Source: an uncultured Prevotellaceae bacterium | GTDB taxonomy: Bacteria > Bacteroidota > Bacteroidia > Bacteroidales > Bacteroidaceae | NCBI GenBank assembly: GCA_902799905.1 | Contig: CADCCB010000025.1 | Location: 1-46,083, forward strand | DNA length: 46,083 nt | Direction of reading: 5' to 3' | Shown: piece after piece, positions 36,136-46,083 of the stretch | How positions within the stretch are numbered: position 1 is the stretch's first letter | Layout of the letters: each line of letters begins with the position of its first letter | The notes under the pieces: generated by a model | The model's input: the letters and a program-made list of their open reading frames with translations, nothing else | Databases searched by the model: none | What the model was told of the DNA's origin: nothing | Program-made: the position numbers and the translations under genes

Positions 36136-36881
36136 TCCCTATCATTGAGCACAGGGAAACGCTGACGCACTTCCCGTATTACATCGATATCAAGTAGTGT
36201 CTGACAAGAGCCGGCACGACTTTCACAGGAGACCAATATCCGACCCGTTGGGTCGATGACAGCGGAGCCCCCTGTGAAAGTCGTTTTTCGTTCCACACCC
36301 ACTCTATTGACTCCTATCACATAGCATTGGTTCTCAATAGCCCTTGCCCGTAGGAGCGTGTCCCAGGCGTCCTGTCTCGCTTCCGGCCAGTTTGCCACAT
36401 AGATGATGGCGTCGTACTCACCTGCATGGCCATATCTTGACCACAGGGGGAAGCGTAGGTCATAGCAGGTAAGAAGCAGGAACCGCACCCCTTTGTATTC
36501 CACTATAACATGATCATTGCCCGCTTGATAATTCTTGTCCTCATGGGCAAAGGAGAATAGGTGGTGTTTGTCATAGAATTTCACACTTTCTCCTGTCACG
36601 AAATAATGGCGATTGAAGTAATGGAGCGACTCATCCACAACAGCCAGACTACCACAAACGGCGCAAGCCCGTTCTGCAGCGATATGCTGCATCCATTGGA
36701 GTGCAGATGATGCCTTCTCACTCTCTGCAACCTCCTTAGGGTCAACAGCATACCCCGTTGACCACATCTCAGGCAACACATAGAGATCGGCATCCTGCCC
36801 ATCTATCAGCGCTTCTGCTCTCCTGATATTCTCCCGAGGATTTCCCCAGTCTATGTCCAATTGTACAACAGATATCTTCAT
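36132..36881 (-). CDS. Carbon-nitrogen hydrolase (omega-amidase/nitrilase family)
   Basis: A 249-residue cytoplasmic amidase. The catalytic triad Glu-Lys-Cys is visible in PEMWSTGY, YDKHHLF and LTCYDLRFP. The PEMWSTG form is that of YafV-type omega-amidases, which clear alpha-ketoglutaramate or similar amides. It overlaps the methyltransferase gene upstream by 4 nt. Confidence 0.88.
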   Translation of the reverse strand: MKISVVQLDIDWGNPRENIRRAEALIDGQDADLYVLPEMWSTGYAVDPKEVAESEKASSALQWMQHIAAERACAVCGSLAVVDESLHYFNRHYFVTGESVKFYDKHHLFSFAHEDKNYQAGNDHVIVEYKGVRFLLLTCYDLRFPLWSRYGHAGEYDAIIYVANWPEARQDAWDTLLRARAIENQCYVIGVNRVGVERKTTFTGGSAVIDPTGRILVSCESRAGSCQTLLDIDVIREVRQRFPVLNDRD

Positions 36882-37549
36882 AAGTAAAAATCTTTCATCA
36901 TCTCTTTATATGTATCAGAACCTATTATCAGTTCTGAGCATTCCAATGGTTCTGGATGTTTGCGAAACGCCAGCAGGTATCGCCTCGGAGTTTTCGTGGG
37001 CGTAGTCCTGACGGCACATTCGCGTGTCTTAAAGAAACCCCTGAGCACGGCCTCACTCTCCAGTCGCGACTTACAGTCGAAAGGGATAATGAGTGAGAAC
37101 TCTCCCCTGTCGCTGAGCAGCCTCCAGCCGTTTTCCATCAAAGAGTTATACGTGAGTGTGTCTGCATGGCGGGCCATTGAGCGTTGGGCATCAGGACATG
37201 AGAGCGAGTCGACGAAGTAAGGCGGATTGCTTACCAGACAGTCATACTCCCCCTCCGCATCAGCAAGATCACAGCATTCTATAGAGACACGCCCAGCAAA
37301 GACCGACTCCTCGACATTCTGGCGTGCCTGCCTCACAGCCGCCTCGTCAATATCTATCCCCACGACTGTTGACTCTGGACAACGCTGTGCCATCATCAAA
37401 GCTATAAGGCCAGTCCCTGTTCCGATGTCGAGCACCCGTTTTCCACCATTGGCCCATGCGCCAAGGAGTGTTCCGTCAGTACCGACCTTCATGGCACACA
37501 TCGCCTGATGAATGGTGAATTTCTTGAATCTGAAGTAGTCATTTGACAT
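36878..37549 (-). CDS. tRNA1(Val) adenine-37 N6-methyltransferase-like protein
   Basis: A 223-residue SAM-dependent methyltransferase of the TrmN6/YfiC type, which methylates A37 in tRNA-Val. Motif I VLDIGTGTGLIAL and the amino-methyltransferase motif SNPPYFVDS are present. The frame is open to 37573, but the TATCTTTG element at 37571-37578 overlaps that start, so I chose 37549 (MSNDYFRFKKF), which also fits the family's N-terminus. Confidence 0.85.
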   Translation of the reverse strand: MSNDYFRFKKFTIHQAMCAMKVGTDGTLLGAWANGGKRVLDIGTGTGLIALMMAQRCPESTVVGIDIDEAAVRQARQNVEESVFAGRVSIECCDLADAEGEYDCLVSNPPYFVDSLSCPDAQRSMARHADTLTYNSLMENGWRLLSDRGEFSLIIPFDCKSRLESEAVLRGFFKTRECAVRTTPTKTPRRYLLAFRKHPEPLECSELIIGSDTYKEMMKDFYL

Positions 37550-37570
37550 GTCTGATACGTAATTAGACTG

Positions 37571-37578
37571 CAAAGATA
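37571..37578 (-). promoter_or_regulatory. TATCTTTG -7 element for the methyltransferase-amidase pair
   Basis: Consensus -7 element on the minus strand 22 nt before the ATG at 37549. The -33 box is not clear. The divergent lon element is 54 nt away. Confidence 0.55.
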
Positions 37579-37631
37579 CAAATAATTTGTTAATTCTTAG
37601 CCGTTCGTTCTTAATTCTTAATTAAAATTCG

Positions 37632-37639
37632 TACCTTTG
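37632..37639 (+). promoter_or_regulatory. TACCTTTG -7 element for lon
   Basis: Consensus -7 element 17 nt before the first lon ATG. The upstream 37589-37628 is a TTAATTCTTA-type repeat instead of a clear TTTG box. No heat-shock-type sequence was noticed. Confidence 0.55.
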
Positions 37640-37656
37640 CACTCCAATTTTAGAAT

Positions 37657-40128
37657 ATGGAGTACAGATTTCAAATGAACGATAACGAAACAAGCAAGGC
37701 CTTTTCGATGATAGCCGATATCGACGGCGACTTTACCGACTTCTCCAAAGCAGAGGTCCCTGAGGTCTTGCCCATACTGCCTGTCCGCAACCTGGTACTA
37801 TTCCCTGGCGTTGTCAGCCCTATCATGGTAGGACGGGAGTCTAGTATGAAACTGGTGAGGAAAGCAGAGAAGACAGGCGCGCTCATTGGCATCGTCTGCC
37901 AGCGTGACCCTGACATCGAAGTGCCTGTCGAAGGCGACTTATACAACTATGGTGTCTATGCGCGAGTGCTGAAGCAACTGACACTTCCTTCTGGTATGAT
38001 CACAGTCATTGTGCAGGGCATGGGACGCATCAAACTAAACCGCATCGTCGAAGAGTTCCCTTATTTGAAAGGCGAGGTGGAAGTTGCTCCAGAACTGCAG
38101 CCTGATAAGCATGACAAGGAGTGGAAGACGGCTATGGACGACCTGCGCAAGATGGTTGATGAATTCATTAATGTCACAGAGGAGATTCCTGATGAGGCAT
38201 CCCTTGCCATCCGCAATATCAGCAACGACGTGATGGCCCTTAGTTTCATCTGCTCCAACATGCCCATTTCCATTAAGGAGAAGATGAAGTTGCTCTGCGT
38301 GGAGTCGGTCAAGGAGCGTCTTTTCGGCATGATGAAAGCCATCAACCGCGAAATCAACCTACAGCATCTGAAAGCCGACATCCGCAACAAGACACGCGAA
38401 GATCTGGACGAGCAACAGAAGAACTACTTCATCCAGCAGCAGATCAAGAACCTGCAGGCCGAGATGGGCAACGAGTCGACGCCAGAAAAGGGCGAACTGC
38501 TCGAAAAGGCCTATAAGAAGAAATGGTCGAAGGAGGTAGAGAAAATCTTCCACAAGGAACTGGACAAACTGGACAACCTGCAACCCCAGAGTCCTGACTT
38601 CAACGTGCAGTTAAACTATCTTCAGACCTTCATCTCGCTCCCTTGGGACGAATATACCAAGGATGACCTGAACCTGTCGAGAGCCAAGAAGATTCTTGAC
38701 CACGACCACTATGGCATGGAGAAAGTGAAGGAGCGCATTCTCGAGTATATGGCTGTGCTGTCCCTGCGTGGCGACCTGAAGAGTCCTATCCTCTGTCTCT
38801 ACGGCCCTCCAGGTGTTGGTAAGACATCACTGGGCAAGTCTGTTGCAGAGGCCATGAAGCGCAAATACGTGAGGATGTCATTGGGTGGTCTGCACGACGA
38901 GGCCGAGATTCGTGGCCACCGTCGCACCTATATTGGCGCCATGCCTGGACGCATCATCAAGAGCATCCAGAAGGCAGGCTCCAGCAATCCAGTGTTCATC
39001 CTCGACGAAATAGACAAGGTCACTCAGAATACCGTCAACGGCGACCCTGCATCGGCTCTGCTTGAAGTGCTCGATCCTGAGCAGAACACAGCCTTCCACG
39101 ACAACTACCTTGACGTGGACTACGACCTGTCGAAGGTGCTCTTCATTGCAACAGCCAACAACCTGAGCACCATTCCCCGTCCTCTGCTCGACCGCATGGA
39201 AGTCATCGAACTGAGCGGCTACATTACTGAGGAGAAGATTGAGATTGCCAAGCGTCACCTCATCCCTCGCGAACTAGAGAATACTGGACTGAGTACTCTC
39301 CCTGCAAAGCCAAAATTCAACAAGGCCACCATCGAGAAAATCATCGAGCAGTACACACGTGAGAGTGGTGTCCGCCAGTTGGAGAAACAGATCAACAAGG
39401 CGATGCGCAAACTGGCTTACAAGCGCCAGTTGGATGGTACAGAACTGTCGCAGAAGGTGACGCCAGAACTGCTGGAAGACCTGCTGGGCAAGCCCCCCTT
39501 CTATCGCGACATCTATCAGGGCAACAACTATGCTGGTGTAGTCACAGGCCTGGCCTGGACCAGCGTAGGCGGCGAGATACTGTTCATTGAGACCTCCCTA
39601 TCCAAGGGCAAGGGCTCGAAACTCACCCTCACTGGCAACCTGGGTGATGTGATGAAGGAGTCAGCCATACTTGCTTTGGAGTATGTCAAGGCCCATGCCG
39701 AGACACTTGGCATCGACTACCGCATTTTCGACAACTGGAACATCCACATCCACGTGCCTGAAGGTGCCACGCCAAAAGACGGCCCGTCGGCAGGCATCAC
39801 TATTGCAACGAGTATTGCCTCGGCCCTGACACAACGAAAGGTACGCAAGAACACAGCCATGACGGGTGAAATAACCCTGCGTGGCAAGGTGCTGCCCGTG
39901 GGTGGCATCAAGGAGAAGATCCTGGCCGCCAAGCGTGCAGGCATCACCGATATCGTGCTCTGTCAGGAGAACGAAAAGGACATCCTCGAGATTCCCGACA
40001 TGTATCTCACAGGTGTGAAGTTCCATTATGTGGAGAACGTGCAGGACGTATGGAATTTTGCCCTCACCAAAGAGATTGTGGAGAAACCGCTGACATTCGA
40101 CATAGAAGAGGAGAAAGAGCAGAAATGA
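37657..40128 (+). CDS. lon: ATP-dependent protease Lon
   Basis: Cytoplasmic quality-control protease. The 823-residue chain has the N-terminal substrate domain (about 38-235), a coiled-coil, the AAA+ module with Walker [10 protein letters not shown] at 383-391, and the protease domain with the Ser-Lys pair S711 ([10 protein letters not shown]) and K754 (GGIKEKIL). A second in-frame ATG at 37675 (MNDNETSK) fits the promoter spacing better and may be the true start. The stop overlaps tgt by 4 nt. Confidence 0.97.
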   Translation: MEYRFQMNDNETSKAFSMIADIDGDFTDFSKAEVPEVLPILPVRNLVLFPGVVSPIMVGRESSMKLVRKAEKTGALIGIVCQRDPDIEVPVEGDLYNYGVYARVLKQLTLPSGMITVIVQGMGRIKLNRIVEEFPYLKGEVEVAPELQPDKHDKEWKTAMDDLRKMVDEFINVTEEIPDEASLAIRNISNDVMALSFICSNMPISIKEKMKLLCVESVKERLFGMMKAINREINLQHLKADIRNKTREDLDEQQKNYFIQQQIKNLQAEMGNESTPEKGELLEKAYKKKWSKEVEKIFHKELDKLDNLQPQSPDFNVQLNYLQTFISLPWDEYTKDDLNLSRAKKILDHDHYGMEKVKERILEYMAVLSLRGDLKSPILCLYGPPGVGKTSLGKSVAEAMKRKYVRMSLGGLHDEAEIRGHRRTYIGAMPGRIIKSIQKAGSSNPVFILDEIDKVTQNTVNGDPASALLEVLDPEQNTAFHDNYLDVDYDLSKVLFIATANNLSTIPRPLLDRMEVIELSGYITEEKIEIAKRHLIPRELENTGLSTLPAKPKFNKATIEKIIEQYTRESGVRQLEKQINKAMRKLAYKRQLDGTELSQKVTPELLEDLLGKPPFYRDIYQGNNYAGVVTGLAWTSVGGEILFIETSLSKGKGSKLTLTGNLGDVMKESAILALEYVKAHAETLGIDYRIFDNWNIHIHVPEGATPKDGPSAGITIATSIASALTQRKVRKNTAMTGEITLRGKVLPVGGIKEKILAAKRAGITDIVLCQENEKDILEIPDMYLTGVKFHYVENVQDVWNFALTKEIVEKPLTFDIEEEKEQK

Positions 40129-41267
40129 CCTTCGAGTTACAACATACCGACCCATACAGTAGTGCCAGAAGCGGTATCATCACCACGGACCACGGACAGA
40201 TCAAGACTCCCATCTTCATGCCCGTTGGCACCTGTGGCAGCGTGAAAGGCGTCCACTTCCAGGAACTGCGCGAGCAGGTGAAGGCCCAGATCATCCTGGG
40301 CAACACCTACCACCTCTATCTTCGTCCAGGGCTCGACACCCTGCGCAAGGCGGGAGGCCTGCACAAGTTCAACACCTGGGACCGTCCTATTTTGACCGAC
40401 TCTGGCGGTTTTCAGGTCTTCTCGCTGACTGGCATCCGCAAACTGCGTGAAGAAGGCTGTGAGTTCCGCAGCCATATCGACGGCTCGAAACATATCTTCA
40501 CCCCTGAGAACGTGATGGACACAGAGCGCATCATCGGAGCCGACATCATGATGGCGCTCGACGAGTGCCCCCCAGGCGAGAGCGACTACCAGTATGCCAA
40601 GCGTTCGCTGGGACTCACCCAGCGATGGCTCGACCGCTGCATCAAGCGTTTCAACGAGACCGAACCCCTCTATGGTCATCACCAGACCCTCTTCCCCATC
40701 GTCCAGGGCTGCAAGTATAAGGATCTGCGCCAGGAGGCAGCCAAGCATGTGGTTGACCGTCTGGCCATGCTCAACGACGGGGGTGGTGCATCCATCGGCG
40801 GACTGGCCGTAGGTGAGCCTACTGAGGTGATGTACGAGATGATCGAGGTGGTCAACGACATTCTGCCCAAAGACCGCCCACGCTATCTGATGGGGGTCGG
40901 CACACCACAGAACATCCTTGAGGCCATAGAACGGGGAGTCGATATGTTCGACTGCGTCATGCCTACCCGTAATGGGCGCAACGCCATGCTCTTCACCTAT
41001 CAGGGTACCATGAACCTGCGCAACAAGAAGTGGGAGCAGGATTTTTCGCCTATCGATCCTGACGGATGCGACATCGACCGCCTGCACACCAAAGCCTATC
41101 TGCACCATCTGTTCAAGGCTCAGGAACTCCTTGCCCTGCAGATAGCATCCATCCACAACCTGGCCTTCTATCTGCGACTGGTCACCGATGCCCGACAGCA
41201 CATCGAGCAGGGAGACTTCAGCCAGTGGAAGCGCTCAGTCATCAACGATTTAGGACGCAGAGTATGA
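40125..41267 (+). CDS. tgt: tRNA-guanine transglycosylase
   Basis: Tgt exchanges G34 of GUN-anticodon tRNAs for the queuosine precursor preQ1. The 380-residue barrel has the general base D92 (LTDSGGFQVFS) and nucleophile D276 (MFDCVMPTRNGR). The usual zinc site (CxCxxC and a distant His) is reduced: only C315 (DPDGCDIDRL) and H344 (IHNLAF) remain and the loop is two residues shorter. I recall similar loss in other Bacteroidetes Tgt proteins but could not check. The start at 40125 overlaps the lon stop. Confidence 0.93.
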   Translation: MTFELQHTDPYSSARSGIITTDHGQIKTPIFMPVGTCGSVKGVHFQELREQVKAQIILGNTYHLYLRPGLDTLRKAGGLHKFNTWDRPILTDSGGFQVFSLTGIRKLREEGCEFRSHIDGSKHIFTPENVMDTERIIGADIMMALDECPPGESDYQYAKRSLGLTQRWLDRCIKRFNETEPLYGHHQTLFPIVQGCKYKDLRQEAAKHVVDRLAMLNDGGGASIGGLAVGEPTEVMYEMIEVVNDILPKDRPRYLMGVGTPQNILEAIERGVDMFDCVMPTRNGRNAMLFTYQGTMNLRNKKWEQDFSPIDPDGCDIDRLHTKAYLHHLFKAQELLALQIASIHNLAFYLRLVTDARQHIEQGDFSQWKRSVINDLGRRV

Positions 41268-42385
41268 GACAACGCATGACGAACCTGCTGGCCCGCTTTC
41301 TCCCAAGACTTGACCGTTACATCATCGTCAAGTTCATCGGCACATACATCTACTCGATCATACTGATCATTTCCATCAGTATCGTTTTCGACTTCAACGA
41401 GAATCTGGCCAAGTTTTCCAACTCCCATGCACCCTGGCGCGCCATCATCTTCGACTACTACGCCAACTTCGTCCCCTACTTCTCCAACCTCTTCTCGCCG
41501 CTGTTCGTCTTCATTGCCGTCATTTTCTTCACATCGAAACTGGCAGGCAACAGCGAGATTATCGCCATGCTGGCCAGCGGTACCAGTTTCCGCCGCCTCA
41601 TGCGTCCCTACATGCTGTCGGCCGCTATCATTGCCCTGGTCAACTTCTATCTGGGTGCCTACGTCATCCCTCACGGCAACGTCACACGCTTCAAGTTCGA
41701 GACTCAGTACAAGAACAGGACCCGCGTGACAGCAGCCACTAACGTACAACTACAGGTTGCTCCTGGCGTGATTGCCTACATACAGCAGTACGACAACAAC
41801 TCTAAGCGCGGCTATGGCTTCTCGCTCGACAAGTTCGAGGACAAGAAACTGGTCAGCCACATGACGGCCAACGTGATACAGTACGACACGATATCCGATT
41901 CCCGCTACCACTGGAAGGCCATAGGCTACAAGATCCGTACGCTCAAGGGATTGCGCGAGCACATCGAGACGGGCGCTGAAATCGACACGATGATTACCAT
42001 GGAGCCGACTGACCTGGTCTATTCCAAGGGACAACAGGAGACCTTCACCTCGCCAGAACTGCTACGCTATATCTCCAAACAGCAGGAGCGCGGTTCGCAG
42101 AATGTGGTGCAGTATGAGGTGGAGTATCACAAGCGCATCGCCACCTCTTTCGCCTCGTTCATCCTGACCATCATCGGCGCCTCGCTGTCGGCCCGCAAGC
42201 GCAAAGGCGGCATGGGGCTCTCGCTGGGCATCGGCCTGGCCCTCTCCTTCTCCTACATCCTGCTGCAGACCATCTCGTCCACCTTTGCCATCAATGCTGG
42301 CATGCCGGCTCTCCTGGCAGCATGGATACCAAATATGATTTATGTCGTCATAGCCTATTTCTGTTACAGGCAGGCTCCTAATTAA
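41264..42385 (+). CDS. LptF/LptG-family lipopolysaccharide export permease
   Basis: A 373-residue inner-membrane protein of the YjgP/YjgQ family, which extracts lipopolysaccharide for transport to the outer membrane. Three helices precede a periplasmic beta domain (about 130-285) and three follow (from about 300). Whether it is LptF or LptG cannot be told from one copy. The ATG overlaps the tgt stop by 4 nt; in-frame sequence upstream lies inside tgt. Confidence 0.9.
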   Translation: MRQRMTNLLARFLPRLDRYIIVKFIGTYIYSIILIISISIVFDFNENLAKFSNSHAPWRAIIFDYYANFVPYFSNLFSPLFVFIAVIFFTSKLAGNSEIIAMLASGTSFRRLMRPYMLSAAIIALVNFYLGAYVIPHGNVTRFKFETQYKNRTRVTAATNVQLQVAPGVIAYIQQYDNNSKRGYGFSLDKFEDKKLVSHMTANVIQYDTISDSRYHWKAIGYKIRTLKGLREHIETGAEIDTMITMEPTDLVYSKGQQETFTSPELLRYISKQQERGSQNVVQYEVEYHKRIATSFASFILTIIGASLSARKRKGGMGLSLGIGLALSFSYILLQTISSTFAINAGMPALLAAWIPNMIYVVIAYFCYRQAPN

Positions 42386-42431
42386 GATAAAAGTAAATAG
42401 TGAAAAGTGAATAATTTGCTACCGCTACATC

Positions 42432-43700
<1,269 letters not shown>

Positions 43701-43734
43701 TGCAACCTCACAGACAAACAGAACGAAAAACAGG

Positions 43735-44658
43735 ATGATGATGAAGAAAATCTGTCACTACATATCAGAATACATGAGCGTACTCGTGCTGGCGGCTGCC
43801 GTACTGGCACTCGTATTCCCTGATACGCTGCAACACATACGGCCTACGGTCATCAACTATATGCTGGGCGTGGTGATGTTCGGCATGGGACTGACCCTCA
43901 ATCTTCAGGACTTCAAGATCGTGTTCAGTCGTCCGAAGGATGTGATAATAGGTTGTCTGGCCCAGTTCACCATCATGCCGCTGCTGGCATGGGGACTGTC
44001 ACGTGCGTTCCAACTCGACGAGGCCCTGGCCCTTGGCGTGGTGCTGGTTGGCTGTTGCCCTGGCGGCACGGCCTCTAACGTCATCACCTATCTGGCCAAA
44101 GGCGACCTCGCCCTCTCTGTAGGAATGACGGGCGTCTCCACCCTGCTCGCCCCCTTCCTCACACCTCTGCTCACATGGGCTTTGGCAGGCAAGAGTGTCG
44201 ATGTCGATGTGGTGGGTATGTTGTTCAGCATCCTCTGGGTTGTCATTCTGCCCATCGTGGTGGGCCTCTTCGTGAAATGGCTATGGCCAAGGTTCACAGA
44301 GCGTGCCACGGATATTCTCCCTGCATTCTCCTCCATAGCCATTGCGATGATTGTGGCAATCGTCATTGCTGCCAATGCTGGCAAACTGATGGCTGGTGGA
44401 TTGATGATCGTGTTGGTCGTTGTGCTTCACAACCTCTGCGGACTGAGCCTTGGCTATCTCATCGGACGCCTGCTGGGCCTCTCTGAGCCCAAGAAGCGCG
44501 CCATCTCCATCGAAGTTGGCATGCAGAACTCAGGACTGGCCTCCTCGTTGGCCACCATCCATTTTGCCGCTTTCCCCCTGGCCACCATCCCTGGTGCCAT
44601 CTTTAGCGTATGGCATAACATCAGCGGCACGATGGTCGCCCGTCTGTTTAACAGATAA
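43735..44658 (+). CDS. Bile acid:sodium symporter (BASS) family transporter
   Basis: A 307-residue membrane protein with about nine or ten helices. The BASS family imports organic anions with sodium; the conserved GCCPGGTASNV crossover helix and EVGMQNSGLA are both present. The real substrate in bacteria is often pantoate or a keto acid, and cannot be read here. The start is one of three successive ATG codons (43735, 43738, 43741); the frame is open further into the helicase gene. Confidence 0.88.
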   Translation: MMMKKICHYISEYMSVLVLAAAVLALVFPDTLQHIRPTVINYMLGVVMFGMGLTLNLQDFKIVFSRPKDVIIGCLAQFTIMPLLAWGLSRAFQLDEALALGVVLVGCCPGGTASNVITYLAKGDLALSVGMTGVSTLLAPFLTPLLTWALAGKSVDVDVVGMLFSILWVVILPIVVGLFVKWLWPRFTERATDILPAFSSIAIAMIVAIVIAANAGKLMAGGLMIVLVVVLHNLCGLSLGYLIGRLLGLSEPKKRAISIEVGMQNSGLASSLATIHFAAFPLATIPGAIFSVWHNISGTMVARLFNR

Positions 44659-44683
44659 TTCAATTAAGAATTCACCAAACCCC

Positions 44684-45787
44684 TCACCATCCTTCTGGCA
44701 GCACGATGTTCTCCACGTCGTGAGCCTTCTCGAAGAGCGGCGATATCTCATCATCCCTGAAGCCAGCGATGCCGCAGCCTATGCGGGTGACGAGGAATGT
44801 CAGGTCCTGATGCTCCTTGGCAAACTGAATGAACTCATCCACATACGGACGGATGGTCTCCACCCCACCCTGCATCGTAGGTATGGCGTAACTCTGCCCT
44901 TGCAGTCCCACGCCCTGTCCCATGATAGCCCCAAACTTGCGGTAGGCTACGAAGGCCGCACCGCCACCATGCATACCACGAAGGTTACTGCCAAACACGA
45001 ATATCTCGTTTGGCTGGAGTGATGTAATATACTCCGGAGTTGTACGTTTCTGACTCATATTTTCTAATGTTTCTTCTTGCATGCTGTAGTATTCCATGTC
45101 GCTTTCTGCACCAAAAGACACAGAAGCACAGGGCGATGGTGCTGGTGCGCACATCCTGTCTGCACGACCCATTCTGCGCTCTTCTATCACCTCCTGCATA
45201 TCCAGGTCCATGTCGAAGTTCTCGCGGAAGTACGGCACGATGACCTCTTCCTTCAGTTTCTTATACCGTTGTGAGACGGCGGCTGGCGAGATGCCCATCT
45301 GCTCGGCTATCTCCTTCCCCTTGAATCCACGTTCCAGCATCAGCAGGATGATGAGCCTGTCCTCGCGCCCCATCGGCACATGGTCGCATACATCCTCCAC
45401 CATGCGGTTGAACTGCAGGCGCAGGTTGTCGCTGGCCACGTCGAACGACATCAGATAGTCCTCAAACGTGATGCTGCCATATTCCTTCTTGTACCACTTC
45501 AACGCGTCGAGCACCACGTAGCGGAAGCCGTTGATGAGCCACGTCTTCAGGCTCACCTCTGGCGAATGGTCCTCCAGCGGTTTCCAGTTGTGTTCCATCA
45601 GATAGATGGCATACTGGTGAGCCAGCGACATGAAGTCCAGGTTCTGCTTCCCCCTCAGTTGATACCGCTGGTCAAAGATGTTATAGCCTATCTGACAATA
45701 CCCATAGAAATAGGTACGTATAATGTAGGCATCGCCTTGGCGAAAGCCCCACAGAATCTCCTTGTCAGATAGCAGACTGTAGAACAT
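44684..45787 (-). CDS. Sigma-factor-like protein fused to a macrodomain-like (A1S_2505-type) domain
   Basis: One uninterrupted frame of 367 residues. Residues about 1-195 look like a sigma-70-type regulator: a region 2-like segment (SLAHQYAIYLMEHNWKPLED to VVLDALKWYKKEY) and a region 4 helix-turn-helix at 158-176 (GKEIAEQMGISPAAVSQRYK). After a linker of about 50 residues, residues 255-367 match from memory the A1S_2505 phage-type family: NEIFVFGSNLRGMHGGGAA, GVGLQGQSYAIPT and VTRIGCGIAGF. The glycine loops recall ADP-ribose-binding macrodomains. Function is unknown; a regulator sensing or reversing ADP-ribosylation is a guess. An internal ATG at 45058 could yield the C-terminal domain alone. 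The gene converges on the BASS gene, 25 nt apart. Confidence 0.8.
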   Translation of the reverse strand: MFYSLLSDKEILWGFRQGDAYIIRTYFYGYCQIGYNIFDQRYQLRGKQNLDFMSLAHQYAIYLMEHNWKPLEDHSPEVSLKTWLINGFRYVVLDALKWYKKEYGSITFEDYLMSFDVASDNLRLQFNRMVEDVCDHVPMGREDRLIILLMLERGFKGKEIAEQMGISPAAVSQRYKKLKEEVIVPYFRENFDMDLDMQEVIEERRMGRADRMCAPAPSPCASVSFGAESDMEYYSMQEETLENMSQKRTTPEYITSLQPNEIFVFGSNLRGMHGGGAAFVAYRKFGAIMGQGVGLQGQSYAIPTMQGGVETIRPYVDEFIQFAKEHQDLTFLVTRIGCGIAGFRDDEISPLFEKAHDVENIVLPEGW

Positions 45788-45815
45788 ACTCGATATTATT
45801 TCACCCTTTCGGACG

Positions 45816-45823
45816 CAAATTTA
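45816..45823 (-). promoter_or_regulatory. TAAATTTG -7 element for the sigma-macrodomain gene
   Basis: Minus-strand TAAATTTG, 28 nt upstream of the ATG at 45787. No TTTG at the usual distance. It lies downstream of the hairpin chain at 45953-46081. Confidence 0.45.
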
Positions 45824-45952
45824 CAAAAAAAATTTCATTCCTCCTTAATTTTTTCCCAAATTCTTCTTCAAAGAGATAAAAGACTAAATTCAATTTTCGG
45901 AAGTTGATATGATAAAGACAAAAACAATAAAAACCCCACTCATGAAGTCTGT

Positions 45953-46081
45953 GGCCTTCGGCCCGATGTCCTGTTCTCCTGGCTTTGTGCCTAAGAGCAC
46001 GCTCTTGCACAATCCAGAAGCCCAGTACGGTTTTGTTCCAAAACACAGCCTTCATGGTGGCAAAAACACCGCCCTTCGGGC
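45953..46081. repeat. Chain of five small hairpins at the window edge
   Basis: Within 130 nt: GGCC-TTC-GGCC (45953), GTGC-CT-AAGAGC-AC-GCTCTT-GCAC (45987-46010), GTTTTG-TTC-CAAAAC (46030), GGTG...CACC (46056) and GCCC-TTC-GGGC (46071). Three have the same TTC loop. An 84-codon minus frame (45801-46055) crosses it but shows no family I know. It may be a structured RNA, a mobile-element end, or an interspersed repeat; the window stops inside it. Confidence 0.4.
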
Positions 46082-46083
46082 TG

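Noticed and set aside
40137-41201. Minus-strand frame of 354 codons opposite tgt
   Set aside because: Lies wholly within tgt, whose motifs are clear; no recognisable protein features.
45801-46055. 84-codon minus-strand frame at the window edge
   Set aside because: It crosses the hairpin chain and the promoter of the downstream gene; its sequence looks like translated repeat. Kept as a hairpin feature instead.

Overview
The window looks like chromosome from a Bacteroidales bacterium, most probably Prevotella or a close relative. The signs are repeated TAnnTTTG -7 promoter elements (several with a TTTG -33 box 19-20 nt upstream), an ATP synthase operon in the order atpD-atpC-small membrane gene-atpB-atpE-atpF-atpH-atpA-atpG, a class III fructose-bisphosphatase, a dipeptidyl peptidase III with an HECLGH motif, TlpA-type exported thioredoxins and a DUF5041-like protein. 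No rRNA, tRNA, CRISPR array, prophage or insertion sequence was recognised. The genus call is inference.

Positions 1-10.9 kb (mostly minus strand) are accessory in character. They hold two TlpA-type exported proteins, a hipB-hipA toxin-antitoxin pair whose last gene overlaps one of them, an ECF sigma factor with a membrane protein and a frameshifted alpha/beta hydrolase, a DUF5041-like protein, a Crp/Fnr regulator and an exported CxxCxGxG zinc-finger protein. Decayed pieces lie between them: two signal-peptide remnants, one sigma-factor N-terminus, and several families of small hairpin repeats.

Positions 10.9-18.8 kb are the complete F-type ATP synthase operon with queC (queuosine precursor synthesis) attached at its 3' end, read from a near-consensus promoter at 18802-18832 and closed by an intrinsic terminator at 10863-10906. 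Positions 18.9-21.9 kb hold an AraC regulator, DPP III and a DNA alkylation repair protein in one minus-strand unit.

At 22 kb transcription switches to plus: purU, then hisH-hisA-hisF-hisIE, ftsE, aspartate kinase, lysA, an unassigned GT-B-like gene and fbp, many joined by 4-nt overlaps. Next comes a small pectin locus (CE12 acetylesterase and GH106 rhamnosidase) with its own promoter, then a small natural polyhistidine membrane protein. A minus pair (nitrilase-like amidase, trmN6-like methyltransferase) follows. The plus strand resumes with lon-tgt-lptF/G, an RhlE-type helicase and a BASS-family transporter.

The most unusual gene is at the right end (44684-45787, minus): one reading frame joins a sigma-factor-like helix-turn-helix region to a macrodomain-like (A1S_2505-type) domain. 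Upstream of it, at the window edge, is a dense chain of hairpins. Other points of note are a Tgt lacking most zinc ligands, short tandem-repeat spacers of which one seems inserted in frame in the helicase, and the hipBA-TlpA coupling.
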